Below, in pieces: positions 27,204 through 35,706 of a stretch of DNA of 64,000 nt (the first letter of the stretch is position 1; every line of letters begins with the position of its first letter). A model generated the notes under the pieces. That model did no database searches. It was given only the letters and a program-made list of their open reading frames with translations, and was not told where the DNA came from. The DNA is from Paenibacillus marchantiae (GTDB lineage: Bacteria; Bacillota; Bacilli; Paenibacillales; Paenibacillaceae): positions 2,170,001 to 2,234,000 of the forward strand of contig NZ_CP118270.1 in NCBI RefSeq assembly GCF_028771845.1, read 5' to 3'. A program made the position numbers and the translations under genes.

Positions 27204-28376
27204 ATGCAGCGTATTCAGGTACATCCCGATGTATTAGAGGAAAAAGCCCGGCTCGTCCAGCAGAAGAAGCTGGAACTGGAGCGAATGGTACGTGAACTGG
27301 AAAAGTCAATTTACCTGTTGCAGTCCGAATGGTCTGGTGTCACTGGAGAGCGGTTCTTCTGGGATTTTATGCAGGTGAAAGAAGTTTTTCCTGCTACACT
27401 GGGTCTTTTGGATAAAATTCAGAATGAATTTATTTTTATAGCGAAGAATTTCAGAACAGCCGATGGTTCGGGTGAGGTTGCTCTATATATACCTGAAGAA
27501 CTGAAACGAAATTTCGGTGTTGGACTGCTGGACAAGTCGGTGGGAGAAACAGTAACCGGAATGGGACAGACGGCGGAGGCGCTCTTTTATGATCCATTCG
27601 GCACGGTCGCTAGTGTGGCCTATGGGCTGACTTTGGGTAAGGTGGTCGATGTTGGGCGAGGCATTAAGTTTGCTTGGGATGCAGCCTGGGGAAACGGAAC
27701 AGCCAGGTCTGATGTAGGTCAATTTGTGGATGAGCAGAAGAAACAGGTGGATGAGAACGGGCTTGGTTATTACAGTGGCTCCATGATGGGTCAGGTGTTG
27801 GCCTATGCCTTTGTTGGCAAGGCGCTTCGTTCGGTGGAGAATAAGCATAGCGATCTGGGTGGTGGGAAGGGGAAAGAGGGCGATTTTGGTAGTATAGTTA
27901 GGGATGGAAACAAAACAAAATATACGAATCCTGCTGGTAATGAGCTGACGTTTGTTGACCAACACCCTAAAAATATTGATCGTGATGTTGTTAACTTTTT
28001 GAAAAGTCCAGACGTAGGTAAAGCCACTGAAGCCAAGGTTGCCGACTTTATCAACAAAGAGCAGCAAGTTACAGCATTTGGGCAAAAGATCTTAAAGGAG
28101 AATGGCGAAGCGGCGGGCGATCTAGACGTAGTTACCAAAAATGCAATTATTGAGGTGAAGGCTTCAATTAAAGCTGTAAAAGAAGATCAATTCAATAAAT
28201 TTATGGATAAAAACCACGAGTTATTCTTTAATCCAGAACAAAAGCAGGTAATTCTATATATTGATAAACCGTTAACCAAATTGAGATCAGAACATTCACA
28301 AATGTTAGAACGCATTGAAAAGCAAGGTGTAACTGTTGTGAATTCATTGGAAGAATTAAAGGGGGTATTAAAATAA
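27204..28376 (+). CDS. WXG100-headed polymorphic toxin with PD-(D/E)XK-like nuclease tail
   Basis: About 390 residues from ATG 27204 (MQRIQVHPDVLEEKARLVQ). Residues 1-90 are a WXG100-type helical hairpin with the turn SEWSGVTGERF, a secretion signal for the type VII (Ess/Yuk) system. A central hydrophobic Gly/Ala-rich segment follows. The last 120 residues hold GEAAGDLDVVTKNAIIEVKA, a D...ExK arrangement like restriction-endonuclease-fold nucleases. It is probably an antibacterial DNase exported to competitors. The next gene overlaps by one base and should encode the immunity protein. A homologous N-terminus is found at 54661, on the other side of the Dnd island. No T7SS apparatus gene is in the window. 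Confidence 0.82.
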   Translation: MQRIQVHPDVLEEKARLVQQKKLELERMVRELEKSIYLLQSEWSGVTGERFFWDFMQVKEVFPATLGLLDKIQNEFIFIAKNFRTADGSGEVALYIPEELKRNFGVGLLDKSVGETVTGMGQTAEALFYDPFGTVASVAYGLTLGKVVDVGRGIKFAWDAAWGNGTARSDVGQFVDEQKKQVDENGLGYYSGSMMGQVLAYAFVGKALRSVENKHSDLGGGKGKEGDFGSIVRDGNKTKYTNPAGNELTFVDQHPKNIDRDVVNFLKSPDVGKATEAKVADFINKEQQVTAFGQKILKENGEAAGDLDVVTKNAIIEVKASIKAVKEDQFNKFMDKNHELFFNPEQKQVILYIDKPLTKLRSEHSQMLERIEKQGVTVVNSLEELKGVLK

Positions 28377-28858
28377 TGGGAACTTCCGCATTTATATTAA
28401 CGGAGAGAAAAAAATATACAACTGAAAAGTTACTATCAGATTCTATAGTTGCAGCTTTTAATGCAGATGCTATGCTTAACTTTCATAATAGTAAAAATTA
28501 TTCAACCGATGGACATTTCCTCTCAACTACCATGAACATAAGCCATAAATTAATCAAAAAAAATAACTATTCGTTTATCTTCTACGTGGATGCAACAGAT
28601 AATCCGGGTTTGGAATTTTACTATAATGATGATGTTGGGCTAGAAGCAGACAGAGATCTTTTTCAGGTTGGCTGCATAGAAGAGATATACGGTGTTCAGG
28701 AACTTGTTTTTGAATTTATTTACCACTACCTCAAGTTAAACCCTAATGATTATTTTTGGGTAGCAGACTATGACTGGGTTTACAGTTGGGAGGATATGAA
28801 AAAATTAAAAGATCTACCTTACGACCCGGATTGGTGTTATAAGAATCCGCGATCCTAA
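28376..28858 (+). CDS. Probable immunity protein for the preceding toxin
   Basis: 160 residues, soluble, acidic, rich in Asp, Tyr and Trp (DYFWVADYDWVYSWEDMK). TAATG overlap with the toxin stop gives tight coupling. I do not recognise a named immunity family. The assignment rests on position, size and AT-rich composition typical of toxin/immunity tails. Confidence 0.65.
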   Translation: MGTSAFILTERKKYTTEKLLSDSIVAAFNADAMLNFHNSKNYSTDGHFLSTTMNISHKLIKKNNYSFIFYVDATDNPGLEFYYNDDVGLEADRDLFQVGCIEEIYGVQELVFEFIYHYLKLNPNDYFWVADYDWVYSWEDMKKLKDLPYDPDWCYKNPRS

Positions 28859-28893
28859 AGATTATTAACATGTGACATCTAGAAATATTAAAC

Positions 28894-28936
28894 AGCCTAT
28901 TCCAACTTGGTTACTAAGTAGGAACAGGCTTATTTA
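28894..28936 (+). terminator. Terminator after the toxin/immunity pair
   Basis: AGCCTATTCC pairs with GGAACAGGCT (one bulge each side), followed by TATTTATATA. Confidence 0.55.
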
Positions 28937-28975
28937 TATAATCTGATTCAAGGTTAGTTGCGTTAGTATAACTCC

Positions 28976-29176
28976 TTGGTAATGGTGTTTACTCATAACC
29001 ATCCAACTAACGGGCCTTTCAGCCTTGAGGATATAGCTACCACAGTAGATTTTAATATGGCTGAAATAAGAACTGTTTCACCGAATGGTACTAATTTGAG
29101 TATGCGGCGGGGGGGGGCAGAAGGTTGGAAAGAAAATGCTGATGACATCACTCTAATTCATATCTTCCAAGGATAA
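28976..29176 (+). pseudogene. Toxin-tail remnant (JAB/MPN-like fragment)
   Basis: An open stretch of about 65 codons reading FTHNHPTNGPFSLEDIATTV then MAEIRTVSPNGTNLSM. The HNHP...FSLEDI pattern is typical of JAB/MPN-like or related C-terminal domains of polymorphic toxins. The frame is closed by TAG at 28964-28966, 10 bases upstream, and there is no ribosome site or N-terminal part, so this is a displaced or decayed toxin module. It contains nine G in a row (29109-29117). Confidence 0.5.
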
Positions 29177-29253
29177 TAGATGATACACACATGGAATCAG
29201 GATTAGTGGTTTCTAGATGATTCAAGAGAGAGGTTGGAGGAGGAATGTAAATC

Positions 29254-29913
29254 ATGAGACTGAAAAAACGATTTCTAATCGTTGGATGTTTAGGTTTTGC
29301 AGTGCTACTCGTTCTAACCTATAGTTTTTATAAAGAAAAAAGAATATACGAAGAGTATTTAACGATGAATGTACGACAAGATATGGTTGATATGAAGAGT
29401 GCGATTTTAAACAATGAATCCTATTTTAAACGCATACTGGAGAAAGAGAAAATAACGAACGAGATGATAGAAGATGGAGAACAAGCGAGGCAGCTATCTT
29501 ATAACTTGATGAATATGATTCAGATTATTAATAAGAATAATTTGATGAATCAAAGCTTTAATGAAGAAATGACTGTACTAGCCAGACCTGCCAAATCATT
29601 AATAGACAAACTAGATCGAAGTGACACGTTGCCCCTAACGCTTCAACGTATGCTAATGACATTCGACAGATTGGATGCCACAAATTACCCTTTAACACCT
29701 GAACTTAAAGCAAGAATTATGGAGTATCAACAGTTAAACAACCGATGGTTGAAAGTAGTTGGGGATCCTGAATCAACGGAAATTAATGAAAAGGATTGGC
29801 CACAATTTTTGAATGATCTTGAGAATGAGAATAGAGTTTATTTTCAAGAACAAAGTGTCAATCACGTTGATGAAGTGTGGAGAGACTCACTAAATCCGAG
29901 ATATGAGTGGTAA
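29254..29913 (+). CDS. Membrane-anchored protein of unknown function
   Basis: 219 residues. One N-terminal membrane anchor (KKRFLIVGCLGFAVLLVLTY), then a helical, charged extracellular or cytoplasmic domain (QDMVDMKSAIL, MIEDGEQARQLSYNLMNMIQ). No family recognised. A GGAGGAGG-like site lies about 10 bases before the start. A terminator follows at 29954-30006, so it is a single-gene unit. It lies beside toxin debris and may be an orphan immunity or accessory protein; that is a guess. Confidence 0.7.
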   Translation: MRLKKRFLIVGCLGFAVLLVLTYSFYKEKRIYEEYLTMNVRQDMVDMKSAILNNESYFKRILEKEKITNEMIEDGEQARQLSYNLMNMIQIINKNNLMNQSFNEEMTVLARPAKSLIDKLDRSDTLPLTLQRMLMTFDRLDATNYPLTPELKARIMEYQQLNNRWLKVVGDPESTEINEKDWPQFLNDLENENRVYFQEQSVNHVDEVWRDSLNPRYEW

Positions 29914-29953
29914 TTAAGAATAAAACTTGATACTAGATATGAGATACACATTC

Positions 29954-30006
29954 AAAGTGGAGTACTCCTGCAGTTTAGAGGCAATAGGAAGAACTCCACT
30001 TTTTTA
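29954..30006 (+). terminator. Terminator after the membrane-anchored protein gene
   Basis: AAAGTGGAGT (29954-29963) and ACTCCACTTT (29993-30002) are exact complements around a 29-base loop, followed by a T-run. Confidence 0.65.
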
Positions 30007-30144
30007 TATCAAAACAACTAATGAAATTATTCCCATACTGGACGATAATATAGTAGAAGGAATACTTAGTTATACCAATTATTTAGCTAACGATATACAT
30101 AGAGAACGATCCACAACCATCCTACACCAACACGAGGTACATTC

Positions 30145-33100
30145 ATGAAACAAGGCATATATGAACAGCTTATCAACACAATCACCAGACAGGAGATTTC
30201 GGCGCTGGACCCGGATGTGTATAACATTGGGACCGAGAAGTTGGATGCAGAGGAAGCACGTAAACTGCTGTCTACATATTTGGCGGCTGTGACCCGACGA
30301 GCGCTCAAGATTGTGCGGGAACAGACGGAAGATAAGACGGCAGTGTTGGCGCAGATCCGAACGTGTAATGAGATTATTGCTACTCTCAAAGGCACACTAG
30401 GGGAAGAAGAGTACAACGAATTGCAACTGGATGAGCAGGGGGAAGTGTTGACCCATGTGTATTCCAAGCTGAACAGCATTCGTGCGGTTAGGGATACCAG
30501 AATCGTTCGTCCAGATACGCCTATCAGCCAAAGCTCTTTATTCACAGGTGCAAAGTCCGAACCGAGTATGTTATTGGAGTTGCAAAAGGAGATCGTGACC
30601 GCCGATCGAATCGATTGGCTGGTGTCATTTATCAAATTCAGCGGGCTTCGCCTGCTTCTGGAACAGCTTCAACAATTCACGGCGGGCGGCGGGAAGCTGC
30701 GGATCATCACAACCACCTATATGGAGGCAACCGACCTCAAGGCTATTACCGAACTTAGCAAATTATCTAACACCGAAATCCAGATTTCCTATGATACCAA
30801 AGTGACTCGGCTGCACGCCAAAACGTACATTTTTCACCGCGATACTGGATTCACTACAGCCTATGTCGGCTCTTCCAACCTGTCCAACCCGGCGCTGACC
30901 AGTGGTATGGAGTGGAACCTCAAGGTGACGGAGAAGGATTCACTCGATGTGCTGCGCAAGATTGAAGCGACCTTCGAGAGTTACTGGAATGACCGCGAAT
31001 TCACGCGATATGTGGCTGAAGATGAGGGACATGAGGCACAGTTGAAGGCGGCTCTGAATCGTAAAAAAGATCAGTCCAGCCACTTTCACCTCGACATCCA
31101 GCCTTACGATTATCAAAAGGAAGTGCTGGAACAGCTGGACGCCGAGCGTACGCTGTATGGAAGAACCCGCAACCTGATCGTCGCCGCCACAGGCGTTGGC
31201 AAAACGGTCATCTCTGCCTTCGACTACAAGCGGTTCCGGGCAAGCCATGTGGGAGCAAAGCTGCTTTTTGTCGCCCATCGGGAAGAAATCTTGAAGCAAA
31301 GCCGGGACTCGTTCCGGTATATCCTGAAGGATATGAACTTTGGTGAGCTGCATGTAGGGAACCACCGAGCAGAGGCGCTGGATCATCTGTTTGTTAGCAT
31401 TCAGAGCCTTAACGCTATGAAGCTGACGGAGATCACCAGCCCAGATTATTACGATTACATCATTGTGGATGAATTCCACCATGCCGCTGCACCTTCGTAC
31501 CAGAAGCTGTTGTCCCACTACGAACCGAAGATTTTGCTGGGACTCACTGCAACTCCGGAACGGATGGATGGCAAAGACATTACCACCTACTTCGATCATA
31601 CGATTGCCGCCGAGATCCGTCTAACCGATGCCATTGACCGGAAACTACTGAGTCCTTTCCAGTATTTTGGCGTCACCGATACTGTCGATCTATCCCAGGT
31701 AAAGTGGTCGCGCAAAGGCTACGATCTGAACGAACTGGAGAAGCTCTATACCCATAACAAAATTCGTGCCAACCAGATCATCCAAAGTCTGAACAAATAC
31801 GTAACTGATCTGGACGATGTGAAGGGGCTTGGGTTCTGTGTTGGGGTGGATCATGCGATGTATATGGCAAAAATATTTAACGAAGTCGGCATTCCATCCA
31901 TAGCCCTGCATGGCGGGTCGAGCGAACAGGAACGTCATTCTGCGAAAGGACAGCTGGTGAGCGGGGAACTGCGCATGATCTTTGTCGTTGATCTGTACAA
32001 TGAAGGCGTGGATATCCCTGAGGTGAACACCATCCTGTTCCTGCGTCCTACTGAGAGCCTGACCGTATTCCTGCAACAGTTGGGCCGTGGACTACGGATG
32101 GCGGATGGTAAAGAGTGCCTGACCGTGCTCGACTTCATCGGGCAAGCGCATCAGGAGTACAGGTTCCAGGATAAATTCCGCGCCCTGATTGGCGCTACCA
32201 AACATTCCATCTCGTACTACGTCGAGAACGGCTTTTCAAACCTGCCACGCGGCACGTTCATTCAATTAGAGAAGCAAGCGAAGGAATACATCATGCGCAA
32301 CCTCAAACAAATGAGTCGTAATCGCAGAGCGCTGATCCAGAAGCTTCAAACGTTCCAGCAAGACACCGGACTGCCGCTGACCTTGGCTCATTTTGTAGAT
32401 CATCACGGGATGACACTATATGAATTGTATGGTGGACGTACGGGCAAAAGGTATTTCCGCGGCCTGTTGGCCGAAGCTGGACTAACCGCGCCTATCGAGG
32501 GCGAGCAGGATGAGTATATCCGCAGACTGCCATCTGTGCTGACGATCAACTCCCGAAGCTGGCTGACGTTCCTGATCGACTTTATTGAAAAAGGCAAAGA
32601 AGCAACCACCGCCGATGAACGGCGCATGTTGATCATGTTCTATTACACCTTCCACCGGGCTGCGCCCGAGAAACTAGGACTGAGCAGCATTGAAGAGGGT
32701 GTGCAGCGTGTGCTGTCTTGTGAGGCTTTTCGAGAAGAACTTGTGGATATTTTCAAATATAATCTGGCTCATCTGCGATTTGTGGATAAAAGTAATTCGT
32801 TCCCGTACACTTGTCCATTGGATATCCACTGTATGTACTCCATCGACCAAGTGCTTGCCGCCTTTGGCTACTGGAACGCTGAGCAATCACCCGCCTTCCG
32901 TGAAGGCGTGAAGTATTTTGCCGATGAACAGACCGATATCTTCTTCATTACACTGAACAAATCGGACAAAGATTTCTCACCATCTACGCTGTATGAGGAT
33001 TATGCGATCAACGAGCGTCTCTTCCATTGGCAGACTCAGAGTCGGGTGTCGGAGCATACGGCTACGGCGCAGCGTTATATTCAACACAGAGATAAAGGTA

Positions 33101-33282
33101 ATCGAATTGCCCTCTTTGTCCGTGAGTATAAGGAGGAGCATAATAATACGTCTCCATTTGTCTTCCTGGGTGAAGCCGATTATGTGAGTCATGAGGGGAA
33201 CAAACCGATGAGCTTTGTATGGCGATTAAGGGAAGAGATGCCTGCGAAGATGGTGGCGGTAGCGAATAAGTGTATTGTTTGA
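30145..33282 (+). CDS. PLD-nuclease/DEAD-box helicase fusion with DUF3427
   Basis: 1045 residues. Residues about 130-310 are a phospholipase-D-like nuclease domain with an HKD-type motif: RLHAKTYIF and YVGSSNLSNPAL. A superfamily 2 helicase follows: Walker A AATGVGKT (about 348-355), motif II DEFHH, motif III GLTATPERMDG, and motif VI QQLGRGLRMADG near residue 650. The C-terminal 350 residues match DUF3427. The nuclease plus helicase architecture suggests DNA processing, probably in phage or plasmid defence, and such genes are often in defence islands. It is a single gene with its own terminator. Start ATG 30145 with a weak GAGG site. Codon use is more GC-rich than in the Dnd genes to its right. 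Confidence 0.88.
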   Translation: MKQGIYEQLINTITRQEISALDPDVYNIGTEKLDAEEARKLLSTYLAAVTRRALKIVREQTEDKTAVLAQIRTCNEIIATLKGTLGEEEYNELQLDEQGEVLTHVYSKLNSIRAVRDTRIVRPDTPISQSSLFTGAKSEPSMLLELQKEIVTADRIDWLVSFIKFSGLRLLLEQLQQFTAGGGKLRIITTTYMEATDLKAITELSKLSNTEIQISYDTKVTRLHAKTYIFHRDTGFTTAYVGSSNLSNPALTSGMEWNLKVTEKDSLDVLRKIEATFESYWNDREFTRYVAEDEGHEAQLKAALNRKKDQSSHFHLDIQPYDYQKEVLEQLDAERTLYGRTRNLIVAATGVGKTVISAFDYKRFRASHVGAKLLFVAHREEILKQSRDSFRYILKDMNFGELHVGNHRAEALDHLFVSIQSLNAMKLTEITSPDYYDYIIVDEFHHAAAPSYQKLLSHYEPKILLGLTATPERMDGKDITTYFDHTIAAEIRLTDAIDRKLLSPFQYFGVTDTVDLSQVKWSRKGYDLNELEKLYTHNKIRANQIIQSLNKYVTDLDDVKGLGFCVGVDHAMYMAKIFNEVGIPSIALHGGSSEQERHSAKGQLVSGELRMIFVVDLYNEGVDIPEVNTILFLRPTESLTVFLQQLGRGLRMADGKECLTVLDFIGQAHQEYRFQDKFRALIGATKHSISYYVENGFSNLPRGTFIQLEKQAKEYIMRNLKQMSRNRRALIQKLQTFQQDTGLPLTLAHFVDHHGMTLYELYGGRTGKRYFRGLLAEAGLTAPIEGEQDEYIRRLPSVLTINSRSWLTFLIDFIEKGKEATTADERRMLIMFYYTFHRAAPEKLGLSSIEEGVQRVLSCEAFREELVDIFKYNLAHLRFVDKSNSFPYTCPLDIHCMYSIDQVLAAFGYWNAEQSPAFREGVKYFADEQTDIFFITLNKSDKDFSPSTLYEDYAINERLFHWQTQSRVSEHTATAQRYIQHRDKGNRIALFVREYKEEHNNTSPFVFLGEADYVSHEGNKPMSFVWRLREEMPAKMVAVANKCIV

Positions 33283-33296
33283 ATTAGTAGAGGGTA

Positions 33297-33324
33297 AAAC
33301 CTGCTGTAGGTAGCAGGTTTTTTT
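33297..33324 (+). terminator. Terminator of the helicase gene
   Basis: AAACCTGCT pairs with AGCAGGTTT around GTAGGT, followed by a T-run. Confidence 0.85.
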
Positions 33325-33728
33325 GTTTGAATTGTATTCATAAGAAAGTTCTTGATTATTTGAAAAGAAAATGTCGAATTATCTGGAATAGGCTATCCAG
33401 ACTATTCATTCAAAAGTCATATTAAAAATCATTATTTCAGGGTCTTTTTTCTCATTTTTAATGATAACCGTTGCGATATAAACCTGAAATCAGTAATATT
33501 CATTTGTGTTATAACAATGATAGCTCACTAGAAATAATTCGTCTAACAATTCATATTTACTCTTTATCAATACTATATGTCTTTATAAGATTGACAAGTT
33601 TAATGATTTGGAAGTTGAAGAGAGTAATTAAAGGGCGAATTTCAAATGTGGGCTAAGATTCTCTTAAGCTGGCCAGCATACAAAATTAGAGAGTTTCTGT
33701 ATTTTTTATTTTTCAGGAGGTTTATCCA
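33325..33728. other. AT-rich intergenic region
   Basis: About 400 bases without a credible gene. Only the AGGAGG ribosome site of the next gene (just before 33729) is recognised. The composition shift towards AT starts here and may mark the left side of the island. Confidence 0.4.
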
Positions 33729-34856
33729 ATGAGAAAAAGTATAATGTTTTTAGCTGTGATTTTGCTTGTTACTCTGTTTCCTAAGTTAACATATGCTGCA
33801 ACTGATGATCAATTTAAAATAAAGAATGTATATGAATATAACAATGAAACGTATGATAAAATTAAACAGTATGATCATTTAAACGTGGAACTGTCGTCAG
33901 ATAATAGCTTATCCATGGTTTTGGATACAGGAGAAGAAATTTTAAATGTGACTGATATTGCTTATGATATGAATTATGATAGCGAATCGAATACAACTTT
34001 AATTTCAGCTAGTGGGATGTTGCAAAATGGTAAATCTTTTGTATTGAAGTTAGGTTACGATCAGAAGGAGAACGCTAACGGAGACATTATTATTACATCG
34101 ACTTCAGAGGAAAATGAATTTCCTGAAGAGACCTTTATTCGTTTCAATAATAATGAATGGATTTCTTTAAAGGAGATGCATGAAGGAATCCAGACTAATG
34201 AACAGCCAAGAGAAGTTCCGTCTGTGATCGGACCAATGGCCGCTGCAAATTTGCCTGTTGTTAAGTCTTCTAAATATGGAAAATATACGTTCTCGAATGT
34301 ACAGTGGAATACAACGAATTTGATGTCAAATAACGATAATAACATGCAAATTAAATTCCAACCTTTACTTTCTAATCTGGCGACATGGAAAGCACCGAAT
34401 GGGAGTACAGGTCAGCTCATTAAGAAACAATCCGACATCCATACGATTTTAACTCGTTATGAATCTTACGATGTTAATTCGACATATGCTATTGCATACA
34501 CCAGACCTATTGTTAAGACGTCGAGTCAGCGCTCCATTCCGATTGCTATATCCTATGCAGGAATAGGTACTGAATTCCAGATCCCTATTGGTTCGAGTAA
34601 CACAAGTAATGAAGGAAACCCTGCTAGATGGGATCTAAAAAGTATGTCGATTCCTCTTCAAGACTCAAGTGGTAGAGACCTTGAAAAATATACAATACAA
34701 GGTGTCACAAGTATTACGGGTAAAGGGAAGAATGTGAAAATTCAAGCAGGTGTCTATGTTAAAATTGGAGCATTCTATTCCTTCGGTAATAAGCCTGCTC
34801 AGTGGACTACATTTACAGATACTTACACACATGATATAACTGCTAAAGTTCAATAA
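33729..34856 (+). CDS. Secreted protein of unknown function
   Basis: 375 residues. Signal peptide MRKSIMFLAVILLVTLFPKL then TYAATDD. The mature part is polar, beta-rich and Asn/Ser/Thr-rich. Two halves seem separated near residue 155 (PREVPSVIGPMAAANLP). I recognise no family, catalytic motif or anchor. It probably forms an operon with the small lipoprotein 34 bases downstream. Strong AGGAGG site before the ATG. Confidence 0.75.
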   Translation: MRKSIMFLAVILLVTLFPKLTYAATDDQFKIKNVYEYNNETYDKIKQYDHLNVELSSDNSLSMVLDTGEEILNVTDIAYDMNYDSESNTTLISASGMLQNGKSFVLKLGYDQKENANGDIIITSTSEENEFPEETFIRFNNNEWISLKEMHEGIQTNEQPREVPSVIGPMAAANLPVVKSSKYGKYTFSNVQWNTTNLMSNNDNNMQIKFQPLLSNLATWKAPNGSTGQLIKKQSDIHTILTRYESYDVNSTYAIAYTRPIVKTSSQRSIPIAISYAGIGTEFQIPIGSSNTSNEGNPARWDLKSMSIPLQDSSGRDLEKYTIQGVTSITGKGKNVKIQAGVYVKIGAFYSFGNKPAQWTTFTDTYTHDITAKVQ

Positions 34857-34890
34857 TTACCTTAACGAGCTTTAGCTCTAAGGAGGAAAT

Positions 34891-35271
34891 ATGAAAAAAC
34901 TATTTCTTTTGGCATTGCTAGTTACATTGATTACTGGTTGCAGTTCAAATGACCGAGAAAAGGCTATAGATTATCTTGTGAAGAATCAAACCAATGATGT
35001 GACTGTCATCGTTTTTGGAGATAAGCCATCTGAGCGTTCCTACATCATAGATTTGCAAAAAGATCTCCAATTCATCAATGAGAACTTGAGAACAGATAAT
35101 CCTATTGCGAATGTGAGCTATATTGATGTTAGTGAGAAGCAACAGTATAATTTTGAGGAGATTTTCGAGGTCCAAACTTATCCGCATATCATTGTATTTG
35201 AAAAGAATCAGATTGTCTTGGAAGCACAAACACCAGATGAAATTGTTCGCTTCTACGAGAAAGAAAAGTAG
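34891..35271 (+). CDS. Thioredoxin-fold-like lipoprotein lacking the CXXC motif
   Basis: 126 residues. Lipoprotein signal with lipobox LITGC (Cys about 17). The order beta (VTVIVFGDKP), helix, beta (NVSYIDVSEKQ), then YPHIIVFEKNQIVLEAQ and a C-terminal helix matches a thioredoxin fold with its cis-Pro loop. The position of CXXC instead reads DKPSER, and the only Cys is the lipid one. It is therefore not a redox enzyme and may be a binding or scaffold protein. AAGGAGGA ribosome site. A terminator follows. Confidence 0.7.
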   Translation: MKKLFLLALLVTLITGCSSNDREKAIDYLVKNQTNDVTVIVFGDKPSERSYIIDLQKDLQFINENLRTDNPIANVSYIDVSEKQQYNFEEIFEVQTYPHIIVFEKNQIVLEAQTPDEIVRFYEKEK

Positions 35272-35280
35272 AATTATCTA

Positions 35281-35316
35281 AACCTTGCAGGGCAAATGCC
35301 TTTCAAGGTTTTTTTC
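35281..35316 (+). terminator. Terminator after the small lipoprotein gene
   Basis: AACCTTG pairs with CAAGGTT and GGGCA with TGCC inside, then seven or more T. Confidence 0.8.
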
Positions 35317-35706
35317 ATATATAGTTTGTTTTTGAGTATCTTAAGAAGTCAATAAGTTTATCTATATTGTTTGAGGAGCTTGAGTAAGGAAACGACTGTC
35401 AAATGCAGTTTTGTTTTATCATATTCAAAGAAATATAGTCAGCTTGGAAATAATACCTATAAATCTTAATTTTGTACCTTAAGAACCATAAGTGTGGTAT
35501 ATTTATCCTATAAATAGTCATTTATTGTAGATTAGTGCTTCGCATTATTGCATGTATCGAATTATTTCTTTTTTAACTTTATGTATGCGGGACCAAAGCA
35601 TGGTCTATTACACAGTAAACAGCGTATGATGACAGACATGGTTCCTACAGGAGAACTATGTCTTTTTTTGTGGAGATTTATAAAAATGTGTTTTGGAGGA
35701 TGGGGC
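35317..35706. other. Upstream and leader region of the dpt operon
   Basis: No gene. It is AT-rich and must contain the dpt promoter (best guess around 35470-35515, not convincing). A terminator-like hairpin at 35634-35669 lies inside the presumed leader. GGAGGA at 35695-35700 precedes the dptF ATG by 6 bases. The reading frame of dptF is open for 53 codons upstream, but that part looks untranslated. Confidence 0.4.
35634..35669 (+). terminator. Terminator-like hairpin in the dptF leader (possible attenuator)
   Basis: AGACATGGTTC pairs with GAACTATGTCT (one mismatch) around CTACAGGA, then seven T (35663-35669). It ends 37 bases before the dptF start codon. A partial copy of the 5' arm (GCATGGTCTATTA, just upstream) could give a competing structure. 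Confidence 0.55.

Noticed and set aside
29927..30148. 73-codon open frame upstream of the helicase gene
   Set aside because: No ribosome site; it begins inside a perfect terminator stem (29954-30002).
30940..31599. 219-codon frame antisense to the helicase gene
   Set aside because: Shadow of the helicase reading frame; no start signals.
33471..33656. 61-codon frame in the AT-rich gap before the secreted protein gene
   Set aside because: No ribosome site, hydrophobic low-complexity composition typical of AT-rich non-coding DNA.
35548..35706. 53-codon upstream extension of dptF
   Set aside because: ATG 35707 has GGAGGA at a 6-base spacing. The extension runs across a terminator-like hairpin and has no protein-like composition.
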